From: CAZBMD01 sp964493325
GTDB taxonomy: Bacteria > Babelota > Babeliae > Babelales > RVW-14
Assembly: GCA_964493325.1 (NCBI GenBank)
Contig: CAZBMD010000002.1
Span: forward strand, 186,001 to 250,000
Length of the DNA stretch: 64,000 bases
Direction of reading: 5' to 3'
A program made the position numbers and the translations under genes. Shown in pieces: positions 42,692 through 52,093 of the stretch (position 1 is its first letter; every line of letters begins with the position of its first letter). The notes under the pieces were generated by a model that saw only the letters and a list, made by a program, of their open reading frames with translations, was not told where the DNA came from and searched no databases.

Positions 42692-44113
42692 ATGAATTTA
42701 CCTGTTCGTGTCCGTTTTGCACCATCGCCAACCGGTCATTTGCACATCGGAAGTGTGCGCGCTGCCATGTTCAACTGGATATTTGCCAGGCACTCTGGAG
42801 GAGCCTATCTTTTGCGTGTCGAAGACACCGATTTATTGCGCTCTAAAAAAGAATACCTAGAATCACAACTTGCGTCACTTGCCTGGTTTGGCTTGTTGCC
42901 AGACGAGGATATTGTATATCAAATGTCGCGTGCTGCAGAGCATGTCAAAGCGGCGCAGGATCTGATGAATAAGGGGTTTGCATACCCATGTTTTTGTCAG
43001 CCGCGTGATGCAGACGAGGTGGTAGAAGATCTCGAGCAGGGGATAGGAAACAAATATGCAGGTACGTGCAGAAACAAAGAATTTTCTCTGCGCGACCTGC
43101 AGCAACCTTATGCTATTCGATTTAAAGTTCCCGACAATCTGACGTCGGTTGAATTTCAAGATGTTATTCGTGGCAAAATTAGCATCGCTGCAGACCAGCT
43201 TGATGATTTTGTTATCATCAGACGCGACGGGTCGCCCATCTATAATTTCTGTGTAGTCGTTGATGACATTTTTATGAATATTACCCATGTCATTCGGGGT
43301 GAAGATCATATTTCTAACACCCACAAACAGGTTCTTTTTTACAAAGCACTTGGAGCCCCAGTTCCTCTTTTTGCGCATTTGCCGCTTATCCTTGGACAAG
43401 CAGGTAACAAACTAAGCAAGCGTGATGCCTCTGTTTCGGTTGAAGAGTATCGTGCGCAAGGATTTATGGCAGATGCACTTTTTAACTACCTTGTTCGTCT
43501 TGGTTGGTCGCATGGAGATCAAGAGGTATTTTCGCGCGAGCAAATGGTAGAAGCATTTGAATTAGAGAATGTTGGCAAAAAGGGTGCCATCTTTGATATA
43601 AAAAAACTCTTGTGGCTCAACGGTGTCTACATCAGACAAAGTAGTGCAGAAACGCTGCTTGAAGAAATCAGAAAGATGGATGCTTCGGTGCACCAACAAC
43701 TTGAATCACTCTGGGAGCGCGCAAAGCTTTATAGCCTTATTGACCAATACAAGCAGCGAGCAACAACGCTTGTAGATCTTGCTTCAGGCATCATAGCGCT
43801 TGCCAGTGACCCAGCAGCATACGACCTGTCGCTTATTGAGAAATGGCGAACGGAAAAGACGGGTACCTTGCTGGCTGCGTTTGATGAGGCGCTTGCAGCA
43901 ATGCCTAACCCAGAGCATGATCAGCTTTTGTCCGCTGCAAAAGTGATTTGCGAGGCTCATAGCGATAAGCTTGTCAGCATTGCCCAGCCGCTGCGACTTG
44001 CACTCACCGGCTCTGTTCAAAGCCCGGGTGTGTTTGAGCTTATTCAAATTATGGGTAAAGAAATTTCTAAGCGGCGCATTCATGCAATGATGAAAAGTTT
44101 GTCTTTGCAGTAA
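42692..44113 (+). CDS. gltX: Glutamate--tRNA ligase
   Basis: A 473-residue class I aminoacyl-tRNA synthetase charging tRNA-Glu (possibly also tRNA-Gln). The HIGH motif reads PTGHLHIGSVRAAMFN near the N-terminus. YNFCVVVDDIFMNITHVIRG and the KMSKS-type loop GNKLSKRDASVSVEEY are canonical. A C-terminal anticodon-binding helical domain follows. Length is normal. It starts directly after the stop of the TPR gene and is inserted within the lipid synthesis group, at about the place where fabH is found in many bacteria. Whether it is discriminating cannot be read; gatCAB genes are not in the window. Confidence 0.96.
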   Translation: MNLPVRVRFAPSPTGHLHIGSVRAAMFNWIFARHSGGAYLLRVEDTDLLRSKKEYLESQLASLAWFGLLPDEDIVYQMSRAAEHVKAAQDLMNKGFAYPCFCQPRDADEVVEDLEQGIGNKYAGTCRNKEFSLRDLQQPYAIRFKVPDNLTSVEFQDVIRGKISIAADQLDDFVIIRRDGSPIYNFCVVVDDIFMNITHVIRGEDHISNTHKQVLFYKALGAPVPLFAHLPLILGQAGNKLSKRDASVSVEEYRAQGFMADALFNYLVRLGWSHGDQEVFSREQMVEAFELENVGKKGAIFDIKKLLWLNGVYIRQSSAETLLEEIRKMDASVHQQLESLWERAKLYSLIDQYKQRATTLVDLASGIIALASDPAAYDLSLIEKWRTEKTGTLLAAFDEALAAMPNPEHDQLLSAAKVICEAHSDKLVSIAQPLRLALTGSVQSPGVFELIQIMGKEISKRRIHAMMKSLSLQ

Positions 44114-44147
44114 TCAGAAGCAGGCTCAAAAAAAAGAGGGTGATTGC

Positions 44148-45251
44148 ATGAAAATAGGAATGATTTTTCCTGGTCAAGGAGCACAATTTCTTGGTATGGC
44201 CAAAGAGATGTACGACCGCGAGCGTATTGTTCAGGAGTACTTTGAACAGGCATCAAGCTGTCTTGAACAAAATTTTGTCCGTCTTTGTTTTGCCTCATCA
44301 GAGCGCGAGTTGCGCGAGACGGTAAATGCTCAGACCTCTATCTTTTTGGTGAGCGCTGCGCTCACCGTTCTTCTTAAAGAAAAATATCAAATTACACCAG
44401 ACATTGTTGCTGGACATAGCTCCGGTGAGTATGCTGCAATTTTTGCAGCAGGGGGCATGAATTTTGCCGATGCGCTCTACCTTCTTAAAAAACGATCATT
44501 GTTTATGGAAGAAGCAACGCATGAATTTCCAGGCAGTATGATAGCCGTTGTTGGGTTGCCTCACGATGATGTAAAAAAAATCTGCGATCGTTATGATGAT
44601 CCTGATGGCATCACACACGTTGCCGAAATTGTAAACTTCAATTCGCCACATCAATTTGTTGTTTCAGGCACCACGGCTGAGCTTGAATCAGTTGCATCAG
44701 ATGTTCGTGCTGCGGGTGGTAAAGTTTTGCCACTCAATGTTTCGGGAGCTTTTCATTCTCGCTTGATGCGCAAAGCAGAAGAACTTTTTTCTGCCTACAT
44801 GGTCAAAGTTGATTTCAAAGATCTTGCTGTTCCCCTGGTCAACAACATCAACGCGCAACTTGTCACCGTGAATGAGCAGATAAAAGAATCGGTAGTTAAG
44901 CAGATGAGTGGCCATGTTCTGTGGTGGCCTTCAATGCAGAATTTTAAAGATTGCGATGTGATTGTTGAAGTTGGTCCTCAAAATAAACTTTCAAAAATTC
45001 TCAAACGTGAATGGCCTGATAAAAAAATTACATCAATTGGCACACCTGGTGAGTTTGAAACGTTTCTTAGCTGGCTTGGCAAAGATGTAGAAAAATCTGA
45101 GCTTGAAATTGATCTTGAGGTAGAAAAACAAGAAAAAAATGAAACAAAATCAGAACCAAAAGCTCAGGTGCAAAAAAATAGGCTGCAAGATTCAGAAAAA
45201 GAGATAGAAGAAACAATTATTTCAGAAAAAGAAAACGAAAATAAAGAGTAA
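44148..45251 (+). CDS. fabD: Malonyl-CoA:ACP transacylase with charged C-terminal tail
   Basis: A 367-residue protein. The first ~300 residues are FabD, which moves malonyl from CoA to ACP: MIFPGQGAQFLGMAKEMY, the nucleophile elbow VAGHSSGEYAA (Ser in GHSxG), the late AFHSRLM His motif and VEVGPQNKLSKIL. Beyond the usual end (about residue 305) it has a ~60-residue tail made almost only of Glu, Lys, Asn, Ser and Gln, probably disordered, of unknown role. Its stop codon overlaps the fabG start by one base, so the two are translationally coupled. Confidence 0.95.
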   Translation: MKIGMIFPGQGAQFLGMAKEMYDRERIVQEYFEQASSCLEQNFVRLCFASSERELRETVNAQTSIFLVSAALTVLLKEKYQITPDIVAGHSSGEYAAIFAAGGMNFADALYLLKKRSLFMEEATHEFPGSMIAVVGLPHDDVKKICDRYDDPDGITHVAEIVNFNSPHQFVVSGTTAELESVASDVRAAGGKVLPLNVSGAFHSRLMRKAEELFSAYMVKVDFKDLAVPLVNNINAQLVTVNEQIKESVVKQMSGHVLWWPSMQNFKDCDVIVEVGPQNKLSKILKREWPDKKITSIGTPGEFETFLSWLGKDVEKSELEIDLEVEKQEKNETKSEPKAQVQKNRLQDSEKEIEETIISEKENENKE

Positions 45252-46000
45252 TGCAAATAACACAAAAAAAAACGGCGCTTGTCACCGGCGGGCTGCAAGG
45301 AATTGGTTATGCCATTGCGCAGCACCTGCATGCACGCGGCGATCAGGTTTTTATCTTTGACCGGCTGCCACTGTCAGACGTAGCGGTAGAAAAAATAACC
45401 GCCAGTGGCATGATTTATCTGCAGGTGGATATTGGCAGTCTTGCATCAATCATTGCTGGATTTACAAACGTGCACACACAGCTTGAAGCTTGCGGTAAGC
45501 AATCGCTTGATATTCTTGTCAACAACGCCGGCGTAACTCGTGATGGGCTTGCGCTTCGCTTGTCCGAAGAACAGTGGGATACCGTGCTTGATGTCAACCT
45601 GAAGGGTGCATTTTTCTGTTCACAGCAAGCGCTTAAGCGGATGATCAAACAAAATCTGAGCTACATTGTTAACATCAGTTCAATTGTTGGAAGTACCGGT
45701 AATGCGGGGCAAACAAATTACGCAGCAAGTAAAGCAGGGCTATGCGCCATGACCAAATCGCTTGCTTTGGAGTATGCAAGCAGAGGCGTACGCGTGAACG
45801 CTGTTGCTCCTGGTTTTATTCAAACCGCGATGACGGCAAAATTATCTGACGCTACTGTTCAAGAGGCGCTTGCGCGCATCCCGCTCAAAGTGGCAGGGAC
45901 TCCTGATGATATTGCTGCTCTTGTTGCGTTTCTTACTTCGGGCAGTGCGGATTACATCACCGGCCAAGTGCTTCACGTTAATGGTGGCATGGCGTCATAA
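45251..46000 (+). CDS. fabG: 3-oxoacyl-ACP reductase FabG
   Basis: A 249-residue short-chain dehydrogenase that reduces 3-ketoacyl-ACP with NADPH. The N-terminal cofactor motif is TGGLQGIGYAIA, then NNAGVTRDGLALRL, the catalytic Ser in NISSIVGSTGNAGQ, and YAASKAG with the Tyr-x-x-x-Lys. The C-terminal GQVLHVNGGMA is typical. It starts within the fabD stop (TAATG). Length and order fit the operon. Confidence 0.96.
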   Translation: MQITQKKTALVTGGLQGIGYAIAQHLHARGDQVFIFDRLPLSDVAVEKITASGMIYLQVDIGSLASIIAGFTNVHTQLEACGKQSLDILVNNAGVTRDGLALRLSEEQWDTVLDVNLKGAFFCSQQALKRMIKQNLSYIVNISSIVGSTGNAGQTNYAASKAGLCAMTKSLALEYASRGVRVNAVAPGFIQTAMTAKLSDATVQEALARIPLKVAGTPDDIAALVAFLTSGSADYITGQVLHVNGGMAS

Positions 46001-46127
46001 GATGTTTCTGGTAAAGATTTCTGTGGAAAATTTTTTCAAAATCATTTAGCTTTACGGCACTGAGCATTTTTAATGCAATTCATTGATCTGTAAATTTTTG
46101 TTACTCAAAGCATGAGGAGATACGATT

Positions 46128-46376
46128 ATGGCATTTTCTAGAGAAGATACACTGCAAAAAGTTGGTGTTATTATTGCTGAAAAATTGAGCATGCCTGCAG
46201 AAAATATCAAAGCAGAAGCAACCTTTAAAGATCTTGGTGCCGACTCCCTTGATGTTGTTGAAATCATCATGAGCTTTGAAGAAACTTTTGGCATCGAAAT
46301 TCATGATGAAGATGCAGAAAAAATCAAAACAGTAAACGAAGCGGTGGATCTTATTCACAAGGCTCGTACGAAGTAA
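46128..46376 (+). CDS. acpP: Acyl carrier protein
   Basis: An 82-residue acidic carrier protein holding growing acyl chains on a 4'-phosphopantetheine arm attached to the Ser in DLGADSLDVVEIIM. The four-helix pattern and FGIEIHDEDAEKIKTV are canonical. ATGAGGAG precedes the start. The 127 bases between fabG and acpP may hold an extra promoter, common because ACP is needed at high level. It is followed after eleven bases by fabF. Confidence 0.97.
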   Translation: MAFSREDTLQKVGVIIAEKLSMPAENIKAEATFKDLGADSLDVVEIIMSFEETFGIEIHDEDAEKIKTVNEAVDLIHKARTK

Positions 46377-46387
46377 TTCGTCCAAGC

Positions 46388-47653
46388 ATGACACATAAGC
46401 ATCGTGTTGCTATCACAGGGATCGGCCTTGTCTCCCCGCTTGGTAATTCAACACAGGACACATGGCAGGCCGTTCTTTCTGGAAAATCTGGTATCACGCA
46501 TCAGGACCGATACCCCATGCCCGGTTATCCGTGCCAGGTAGCAGGGTTGGTCCGTGGTGAGCAAGAGCTTCTTGATGCAGCACTTTCGCTTAAGCATCAA
46601 ACCAAAACCGATCGTTTTATTCACCTTGCGCTCATTGCGGGCAGAGAAGCGATGATACATGCTGGGCTTTCAACTCAATTTCCTAACGATCGAACGCGCT
46701 TTGGTTCGTACGTTGGCGTTGGGATTGGCGGCCTTGCTTCAATAGGCCAGGCGGTTCTTGACCTTCATGAACATGGCTACAAAAAAGTTTCTCCTTTTGT
46801 AATCCCCAAATCAATCAATAATCAGGCGGCAGGCTGGCTTTCGATGCAGTGGGACCTGCAGGGCCCGTCGTTAGCGCTCACGAGTGCCTGTGCCTCAAGC
46901 GGCGATGCCATTGGCGTGGCATTTAGAGCAATCAAAGATGGTTATGCCGATTACATGCTCACTGGTGGAACCGAGAGCTGTGTGGTTCCTGTAGCCATAG
47001 CAGGCTTTGGCAACATGCGCGCGCTGTCAACTTGGACTGGTGACCCCAAGCGTGCTAGTCGTCCGTTTGATAAGCAGCGTTCTGGTTTTGTTATGGCCGA
47101 AGGTGCTGCAATGCTGGTTCTTGAGCGTATGGACCTTGCTGTTGCACGTGGCGCCGATATAGTTGCCGAGATAGTTGGCTACGGAGCAACGTCTGATGCG
47201 CACCATATCACCGCTATGCATCCAGAGGGGCGTGGCGCGGTTAGTGCAATCAATCTGGCCATGCACGAAGCAGGCCTTACCATCAATGATATTGGCTATG
47301 TCAATGCGCACGGAACATCAACCCTGATGAACGATCAAGTAGAAACTATGGTAATAAAAAAAGTTTTTGGTGATTTGTGTGCCAAAGACTATTCAGATCA
47401 TCTACTGGTCAGCAGTACCAAATCAATGACCGGTCACATGCTGGGAGCCGCAGGAGCTGCCGAAGCGGCGTTTACAGCGCTTGCTCTGCGCGATGGCATG
47501 TTTCCCCCAACCATCAATCTTGATGACCCCGACCCTTTGTGCGATCTTGATTACATTCCCCACACTGCTCGTAAAGCAACAGTGCAGAGTGCTATTTCAA
47601 ACTCTTTTGGGTTTGGTGGAAGCAATGCTGTGCTCGCGCTCAAGAAATTTTAA
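46388..47653 (+). CDS. fabF: 3-oxoacyl-ACP synthase II
   Basis: A 421-residue condensing enzyme extending acyl-ACP with malonyl-ACP. The opening VAITGIGLVSPLGNS, the active-site Cys in LTSACASSGDAIG, the first His in YVNAHGTSTLMNDQ, the second in STKSMTGHMLGAAGA and the final SFGFGGSNAVLALK are all present. Length is normal. It is the last gene of the rpmF-plsX-fab group. No fabH occurs in the group, so initiation of fatty acid synthesis must use another enzyme or a fabH elsewhere. The last four bases overlap the end of the convergent secreted-protein gene. Confidence 0.97.
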   Translation: MTHKHRVAITGIGLVSPLGNSTQDTWQAVLSGKSGITHQDRYPMPGYPCQVAGLVRGEQELLDAALSLKHQTKTDRFIHLALIAGREAMIHAGLSTQFPNDRTRFGSYVGVGIGGLASIGQAVLDLHEHGYKKVSPFVIPKSINNQAAGWLSMQWDLQGPSLALTSACASSGDAIGVAFRAIKDGYADYMLTGGTESCVVPVAIAGFGNMRALSTWTGDPKRASRPFDKQRSGFVMAEGAAMLVLERMDLAVARGADIVAEIVGYGATSDAHHITAMHPEGRGAVSAINLAMHEAGLTINDIGYVNAHGTSTLMNDQVETMVIKKVFGDLCAKDYSDHLLVSSTKSMTGHMLGAAGAAEAAFTALALRDGMFPPTINLDDPDPLCDLDYIPHTARKATVQSAISNSFGFGGSNAVLALKKF

Positions 47654-48018
47654 GGGGTATTTTTTTCTCTAAGAATCTCGCACAGCCAATCTAGCGGACA
47701 AGCGCCACTTTTTGGACTGCATTCTCTTTCACAATACAAGATGTCGGTTGGTAGAGTTGGTGTATTTTTATCTACAGCACTAAAGCCTGCTAATTTAGCT
47801 AATGATGATATTGATTGAATGCCACTAGGAGACATTTGTATGGTTGGTTCGCAACCATTTTTTTGTGCTGTTTCGATAAAATTTTGTAGGGTACTGGTAT
47901 CAAGGAGCCTTTTCATTAATGTAAAATATTTTGGTCTTTTATGAGAAAAGATTTCTGTTTTAGCTGTACTAACAACGAGTGTAACCACAAGAATAGTAGG
48001 TATTAGTTTTTTCAGCAT
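47650..48018 (-). CDS. Small secreted protein of unknown function
   Basis: A 122-residue protein with a signal peptide (MLKKLIPTILVVTLVVST, cut near AKT). The mature region has a basic patch after the cut and, in its C-terminal third, five cysteines (CEREC, C, C), suggesting disulfides. AGGGATTA lies upstream of the start. It is convergent with fabF, sharing four bases. No family was recognised. It marks the border where the window changes from metabolic genes to the exported-protein island. Confidence 0.65.
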   Translation of the reverse strand: MLKKLIPTILVVTLVVSTAKTEIFSHKRPKYFTLMKRLLDTSTLQNFIETAQKNGCEPTIQMSPSGIQSISSLAKLAGFSAVDKNTPTLPTDILYCERECSPKSGACPLDWLCEILREKNTP

Positions 48019-48169
48019 AATAATCCCTTCAATTAAATATGAATGAATTGTTTATATGTTTGATAGAAATTAAATATAAATTATATCATGTTATATTTTA
48101 TATCAAAAAGAAGTCAAACGCCTTCCTATTAAGCTTTTTGGCATTGTGGTGGTTCGAGGCAGAGTTTGT

Positions 48170-49063
48170 CTACATCCTGTTGGTCAGTGGCTTACTAAAA
48201 ACAGTTCCAGGCTCAGCGGCAAAGCATTCAATAAGTTCTTGTGAAAGATTGGGATTGCAATTTAATGCTTGCTCAGTTGCTACAGTTTCACCAGGAGGTG
48301 CTGGCGGTAGAGGCATTGTTCTAAAAAATGCATCAACAAAATGAATATCCGGGTCATGCACCAGCATGTTGTCCTGATGGTTATTGGAATCGGCAATCCA
48401 AGTGACATCTTTAGTAAACAAAAGTGCAATCCAGTGATGCTTTTTCTTATCAGGATAAGTGTTTATGCATAAAATTACCAGCAGCGGCTTACAAGGATTT
48501 GCTCTAAATCGATAGACTTGTAACAGGACTTCTTTCAAGGTATAGCTGTTATTGGAATGAGTTTTTTGGCAGCAGGACTGCAGGTACGAAAGTGCTGTAA
48601 CAAAGGCATTATTTTTTGGTTTTTGGAATTCCGGATGAGTGTCAATAATTTTTTCAAGGTGTAACTTACTCAGATAGCCAAGGTTGCCACTTCTTTCTGT
48701 TTTAATTGTTTCAAGATGTTGGTTTTGAGAAAAAAAACCTTCAAATTTTTTCAGATAATCGTGGTGCTGTTGGGGTACGCGTCCTAGGAGCACATCGCCT
48801 ATATTTTCCACAAATGATGGTTTGGCAGTAATTGGTTTTATCTTATTCATCAACGAATAGCCATTGTAAAGGGCAAAGAGCCCGCATAAACCGGTTTGCT
48901 CTTGAAAAATTTTACATTTTTGGTCAGCAGGTAAAAGATACTCGTAATCGCTCTGCATAGGAAACATCACTTGACCGAGAAGTGTTGTTGCAGACAAGGC
49001 TGAAAAAAATAAACATGAAGCAAGCGCTACGCTTACTTTAAAATGGACAGAGACGTTTTTCAT
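48170..49063 (-). CDS. Secreted candidate papain-fold cysteine peptidase
   Basis: A 297-residue protein with a signal peptide (hydrophobic residues about 10-27, ending LSATT). I see a possible Cys-His-Asp/Asn active site in papain/C39-like order. FQEQTGLCGLFALYNGYSL near residue 59 has a Gln a few residues before Cys-Gly, as in oxyanion-hole Gln plus nucleophile Cys on a helix. KHHWIALLF near residue 208 has a His starting a beta strand, and WIADSNN near residue 224 gives an Asp/Asn on the next strand. A Cys pair (SCCQK) lies between. If correct it could be a protease or deubiquitinase-like enzyme for use outside the cell. The family is not firmly recognised. Confidence 0.5.
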   Translation of the reverse strand: MKNVSVHFKVSVALASCLFFSALSATTLLGQVMFPMQSDYEYLLPADQKCKIFQEQTGLCGLFALYNGYSLMNKIKPITAKPSFVENIGDVLLGRVPQQHHDYLKKFEGFFSQNQHLETIKTERSGNLGYLSKLHLEKIIDTHPEFQKPKNNAFVTALSYLQSCCQKTHSNNSYTLKEVLLQVYRFRANPCKPLLVILCINTYPDKKKHHWIALLFTKDVTWIADSNNHQDNMLVHDPDIHFVDAFFRTMPLPPAPPGETVATEQALNCNPNLSQELIECFAAEPGTVFSKPLTNRM

Positions 49064-49295
49064 CTGATTATTTTCTATGTGTTCAAAAAAATAATAAATA
49101 TTAAATTGAAACTATTTTTATTAAAAATGCCGAATTCCGATAGTTTTGATTGTATTTTGTTTTTTTAAAATTGCAAATAACACCTGCGGATCGAATTTAT
49201 TTTAATAATTTTATTGATTTTTGACTGTTTGGCTCATTAGCATGGATTTCGTGTAGTTCTGATCTTTTAGGAGATAATAAAGAGGAGAAGTTCGT

Positions 49296-50750
49296 ATGAA
49301 AAATACACGGCTTTTATTGTGCTCATATTTTGGGCTTTCATTGATGCTCAGCGGCCTTAGCGCTGATGCAAATCGCAAAACATTTTTGGCACCACGAGCA
49401 ACGGGCGTTAACTTGCCGATGGAATACACCACCTGGCACGGACACGTGTATGGCAAAAAATGCAACCCACGCAACCGAACAAGTTTTCAGGTAACGCCTT
49501 TTTTCCAAGGATCGACCAATGAGGGTGAGCTTGGTGAGTACTTTGGTATAAACAAAGAAAGCAATAGCTTTACTATTGGAAGTGGCTTAGATGTTCCTCA
49601 TAATTATTTGATTCATAACACAGGTGCTGGAGCTGGAGCCAAAGGAACAGTAAGCTTTCACCCTGACCAAGAAGCGTGGGGTGCACGCCTCGATTTTTTT
49701 CAAGATATCAATACACCATGCGCTAAGTTTTTTTTAACAGCTAGCGCGCCTATTGTTTCGATTGAGCGCGACATGGACATGCGTGTTGCAGATGAGGTTC
49801 TATTTGTTCGTGGTAGTGAATCTTTTTCTATCAAAGATTTTTTTAACGGGGCTGTAGAATCAAAAACTGCTAGAAATGCTCAGGAAGCACTGAAAAAAGC
49901 AAAAATCGGCGGACATCATTCAAAGACCGGCCTTGCAGATATCGATGTGGCATTAGGTCATAAATGTATCTATAAAAAAAACCGCCATCTCTTTCTGAAC
50001 ATTGGTGTTACTATTCCAACCGGAACAAAAGTACGCGGTGATTATTTGTGGGCACCAGTTGTTGGTAATGGTCGTCACGTTGGCCTTGGCGCTGGTGTGG
50101 ATGCTGGTATCCAGGTTTGGAAGTCAAAGCGGGCTAAAGCAAAAATTCTTTTTGCTGCCGACTATCGCTATCTTTTCGAAGCTACCGAACAGCGAACAAT
50201 TGGCCTGCAAGATTCTGGTGTTCCAATGGCTCATTATTTTCTTGCACAAAAAGTAAATGCACCTGCGGACACGCCCCTTTTTCCAGCAGCTAACGTGCTC
50301 ACGCAAGATGTTCGCGTCAAACCAGGTAGTCAGATTGATGCGATGATTGACTTTAGTTTTATGTGCAGCAAGTTTACTGTCGACTTTGGATACAACATGT
50401 TTTGGAAAGATCAAGAGTCTGTGTGGGTAAAAAACTGGTCAGACAACACGTATGTTATAGTTCCTGCTTCTTTTGACACAAGCCTTGTTTTTAGTGCAGC
50501 TGATTGCTCCGTTTTGAACTTGGTGCATCAAGATACAAGACCTACAACAGCAGAAGAGTTGTTAGATGTTGATGCGGCAACCAGTCCTGCGCAGCTAACA
50601 CACAAGATTTTTGGTGGCGTTGGCTACACTTTTAATGTTTGTTGTAATCATCCGCTGAGCATTGGAGCTGGTGCATCATATGAATTTGTATCAACAAATG
50701 CGGCGCTTGAAAATTATAGCTTCTGGATTAAGGCCGGCGTTTCGTTTTAA
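49296..50750 (+). CDS. Outer membrane beta-barrel-like protein, module 1
   Basis: A 484-residue protein with GAGGAG before its start, a signal peptide (MKNTRLLLCSYFGLSLMLSG, cut near SADA), alternating beta-strand patterns with many Gly and aromatic residues, and a terminal Phe (AGVSF), the usual BAM-recognition end of outer membrane barrels. It begins the mature part with NRKTFLAPRATGVNLPMEY and is a close paralogue of the genes at 52094 and 62377 throughout. Shared blocks include GEYFGI, GDYLWAPVVGNGRHVGLG and AADYRYLFEATEQRT. It is probably a major surface porin or adhesin. It is followed on the same strand by a secreted repeat protein gene, as are its two paralogues. Confidence 0.8.
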   Translation: MKNTRLLLCSYFGLSLMLSGLSADANRKTFLAPRATGVNLPMEYTTWHGHVYGKKCNPRNRTSFQVTPFFQGSTNEGELGEYFGINKESNSFTIGSGLDVPHNYLIHNTGAGAGAKGTVSFHPDQEAWGARLDFFQDINTPCAKFFLTASAPIVSIERDMDMRVADEVLFVRGSESFSIKDFFNGAVESKTARNAQEALKKAKIGGHHSKTGLADIDVALGHKCIYKKNRHLFLNIGVTIPTGTKVRGDYLWAPVVGNGRHVGLGAGVDAGIQVWKSKRAKAKILFAADYRYLFEATEQRTIGLQDSGVPMAHYFLAQKVNAPADTPLFPAANVLTQDVRVKPGSQIDAMIDFSFMCSKFTVDFGYNMFWKDQESVWVKNWSDNTYVIVPASFDTSLVFSAADCSVLNLVHQDTRPTTAEELLDVDAATSPAQLTHKIFGGVGYTFNVCCNHPLSIGAGASYEFVSTNAALENYSFWIKAGVSF

Positions 50751-50803
50751 TCAAACCAATTAATTGTTATCTAGAAAAAGTTTATCACCAAAGGAGATAG
50801 AAG

Positions 50804-51917
50804 ATGATAAAAAAAATTTTGACAATGAGTCTAGCGCTGAGCATTGTTTTTACGAGTCTTTCTTTCCAGCATCTTAAAGCGCTTGTGGTTCAGAGTGAAG
50901 AACAGGTAGAGGCCATAGAGAAGAAGCGAAAAGTTGCACAAATGCTTCAAAGTGCTCAGTTGGTAGATCCTGCTTCTGCTGCGCTTTTACGGAAGGCGGC
51001 GGAAGAGATGAACGCAGAAGCTGATAAAGTTGCCGGAGTTGATAGTTTTGAAACAACTCAAATTTTAAATGACGAGATTGTTGAAAAAGATAAAGCCGTG
51101 AAAGAAGCAATTACAGCAGCTAAAAAACTAGAAGAAGAAGAAGCCAAAGCTGCTGCAGCTTCTGCGGACGTTGTTGGGGGAGTTGGTGCTGATGAAAAAC
51201 AAGCTCCTTGGTACCGCAGATGGTTTAACGGCGCTCGCGGTTATGCTGCAGAAAAAGCTCGACAAGCAAAGGCTTTTGTTGTAAGGAACAAAACGCCTCT
51301 GATTATTGGAGGAGTTCTTACTGCTGCTGGACTTGCCGCGTATTATAAACGAAAAGAGTTGAGGTCGGCGTTTGATGCGGCAAAGGCTGATGGTTTTTCG
51401 GGAAGCTATAAACAGTTTGCTCAATTAATTGCAAAATCAATGCCGAATACCGAAACCCTAGCAGGACTTATTTCTGGTACATGGGGTGCTGTTGGTCGCG
51501 GCGCTGGGTATATAAATTCATTGCGTGGATACATGTCTAATGTTGCAGGAGCTGTTTCGACAGCTATGGGCGTGAAGCGCTTTTTGGCAGATGATGGGAA
51601 CAAAGCTTTGGATGAAGAGTTAGACAACGATGAAGCCAAGCTTGCTGAAAGCGTTAGAAGAGAAAACGAAAGAAATCAAAGAGCTTTGGATGAAGAGTTA
51701 GACAACGATGAAGCCAAGCTTGCTGAAAGCGTTAGANNNNNNNNNNNNNNNNNNNNNNNNNNNNNNNNNNNNNNNNNNNNNNNNNNNNNNNNNNNNNNNN
51801 NNNNNNNNNNNNNNNNNNNNNNNNNNNNNNNNNNNNAGAGAAAACGAAAGAAAAGCGGCTGAAGAGAAATCTGCAAAATTAGAAGAACAAATGTTGGCCG
51901 CTGGATCATTATTTTAA
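50804..51917 (+). CDS. Secreted repeat protein, module 1 (interrupted by assembly gap)
   Basis: This gene follows the barrel gene and starts MIKKILTMSLALSIVF with AAGGAGATAG upstream. A signal peptide is followed by an Ala/Glu/Lys-rich helical region, a Trp/Arg segment (APWYRRWFNGARGY), a hydrophobic helix TPLIIGGVLTAAGLAAYY near residues 166-183, and an Ala/Gly-rich part. From about residue 267 it enters a 26-residue tandem repeat with core LDEELDNDEAKLAESVRREN. One copy is complete and a second runs into 100 Ns. After the gap the plus-strand frame RENERKAAEEKSAKLEEQ continues the repeat and ends at 51917. The frame shift between the two sides is only because the gap length is arbitrary. True length is unknown. 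Confidence 0.7.
51604..51736 (+). repeat. 78-bp in-frame tandem repeat running into the gap
   Basis: The unit beginning GCTTTGGATGAAGAGTTAG at 51604 recurs exactly at 51682, 78 bases later, encoding 26 residues; the second copy is cut by Ns. The sequence after the gap resumes inside the same unit (AGAGAAAACGAAAGAAA). Confidence 0.93.
51737..51836. other. 100-N assembly gap
   Basis: Exactly 100 N, the conventional placeholder for a gap of unknown size, inside the tandem repeat of the module 1 secreted protein. Real size and copy number cannot be read. Confidence 0.98.
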
Positions 51918-51938
51918 TCGCAAGTAATCCTGAATGAC

Positions 51939-51972
51939 AAAAAAGGGGAGGTGCACGCACCTCCCCTTTTTG
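51939..51972. terminator. Rho-independent terminator after module 1
   Basis: AAAAAAGGGGAGGTGC-ACGC-ACCTCCCCTTTTT forms a strong GC stem with a T-run just after the stop at 51917. Confidence 0.92.
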
Positions 51973-52093
51973 CTGCGTGTGCACGAACATCCGTCTTATC
52001 CCTTTTGATAAAATCATTGATATTTGCGGGGCAGTTGTTTACCGTAAAAACTATCTTGTTTGATTTTTGAAAATAAAAAAAGGAGAGGATGGT

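Noticed and set aside
48039..48344. Plus-strand frame of 101 codons opposite the peptidase-like gene end
   Set aside because: It overlaps the 3' part of the stronger minus-strand gene and lacks a ribosome site.
51837..51862. Reading of the module 1 gene straight through the gap, ending in RKRKKSG
   Set aside because: The gap length of 100 is arbitrary; the alternative frame continues the repeat and has a sensible end at 51917.
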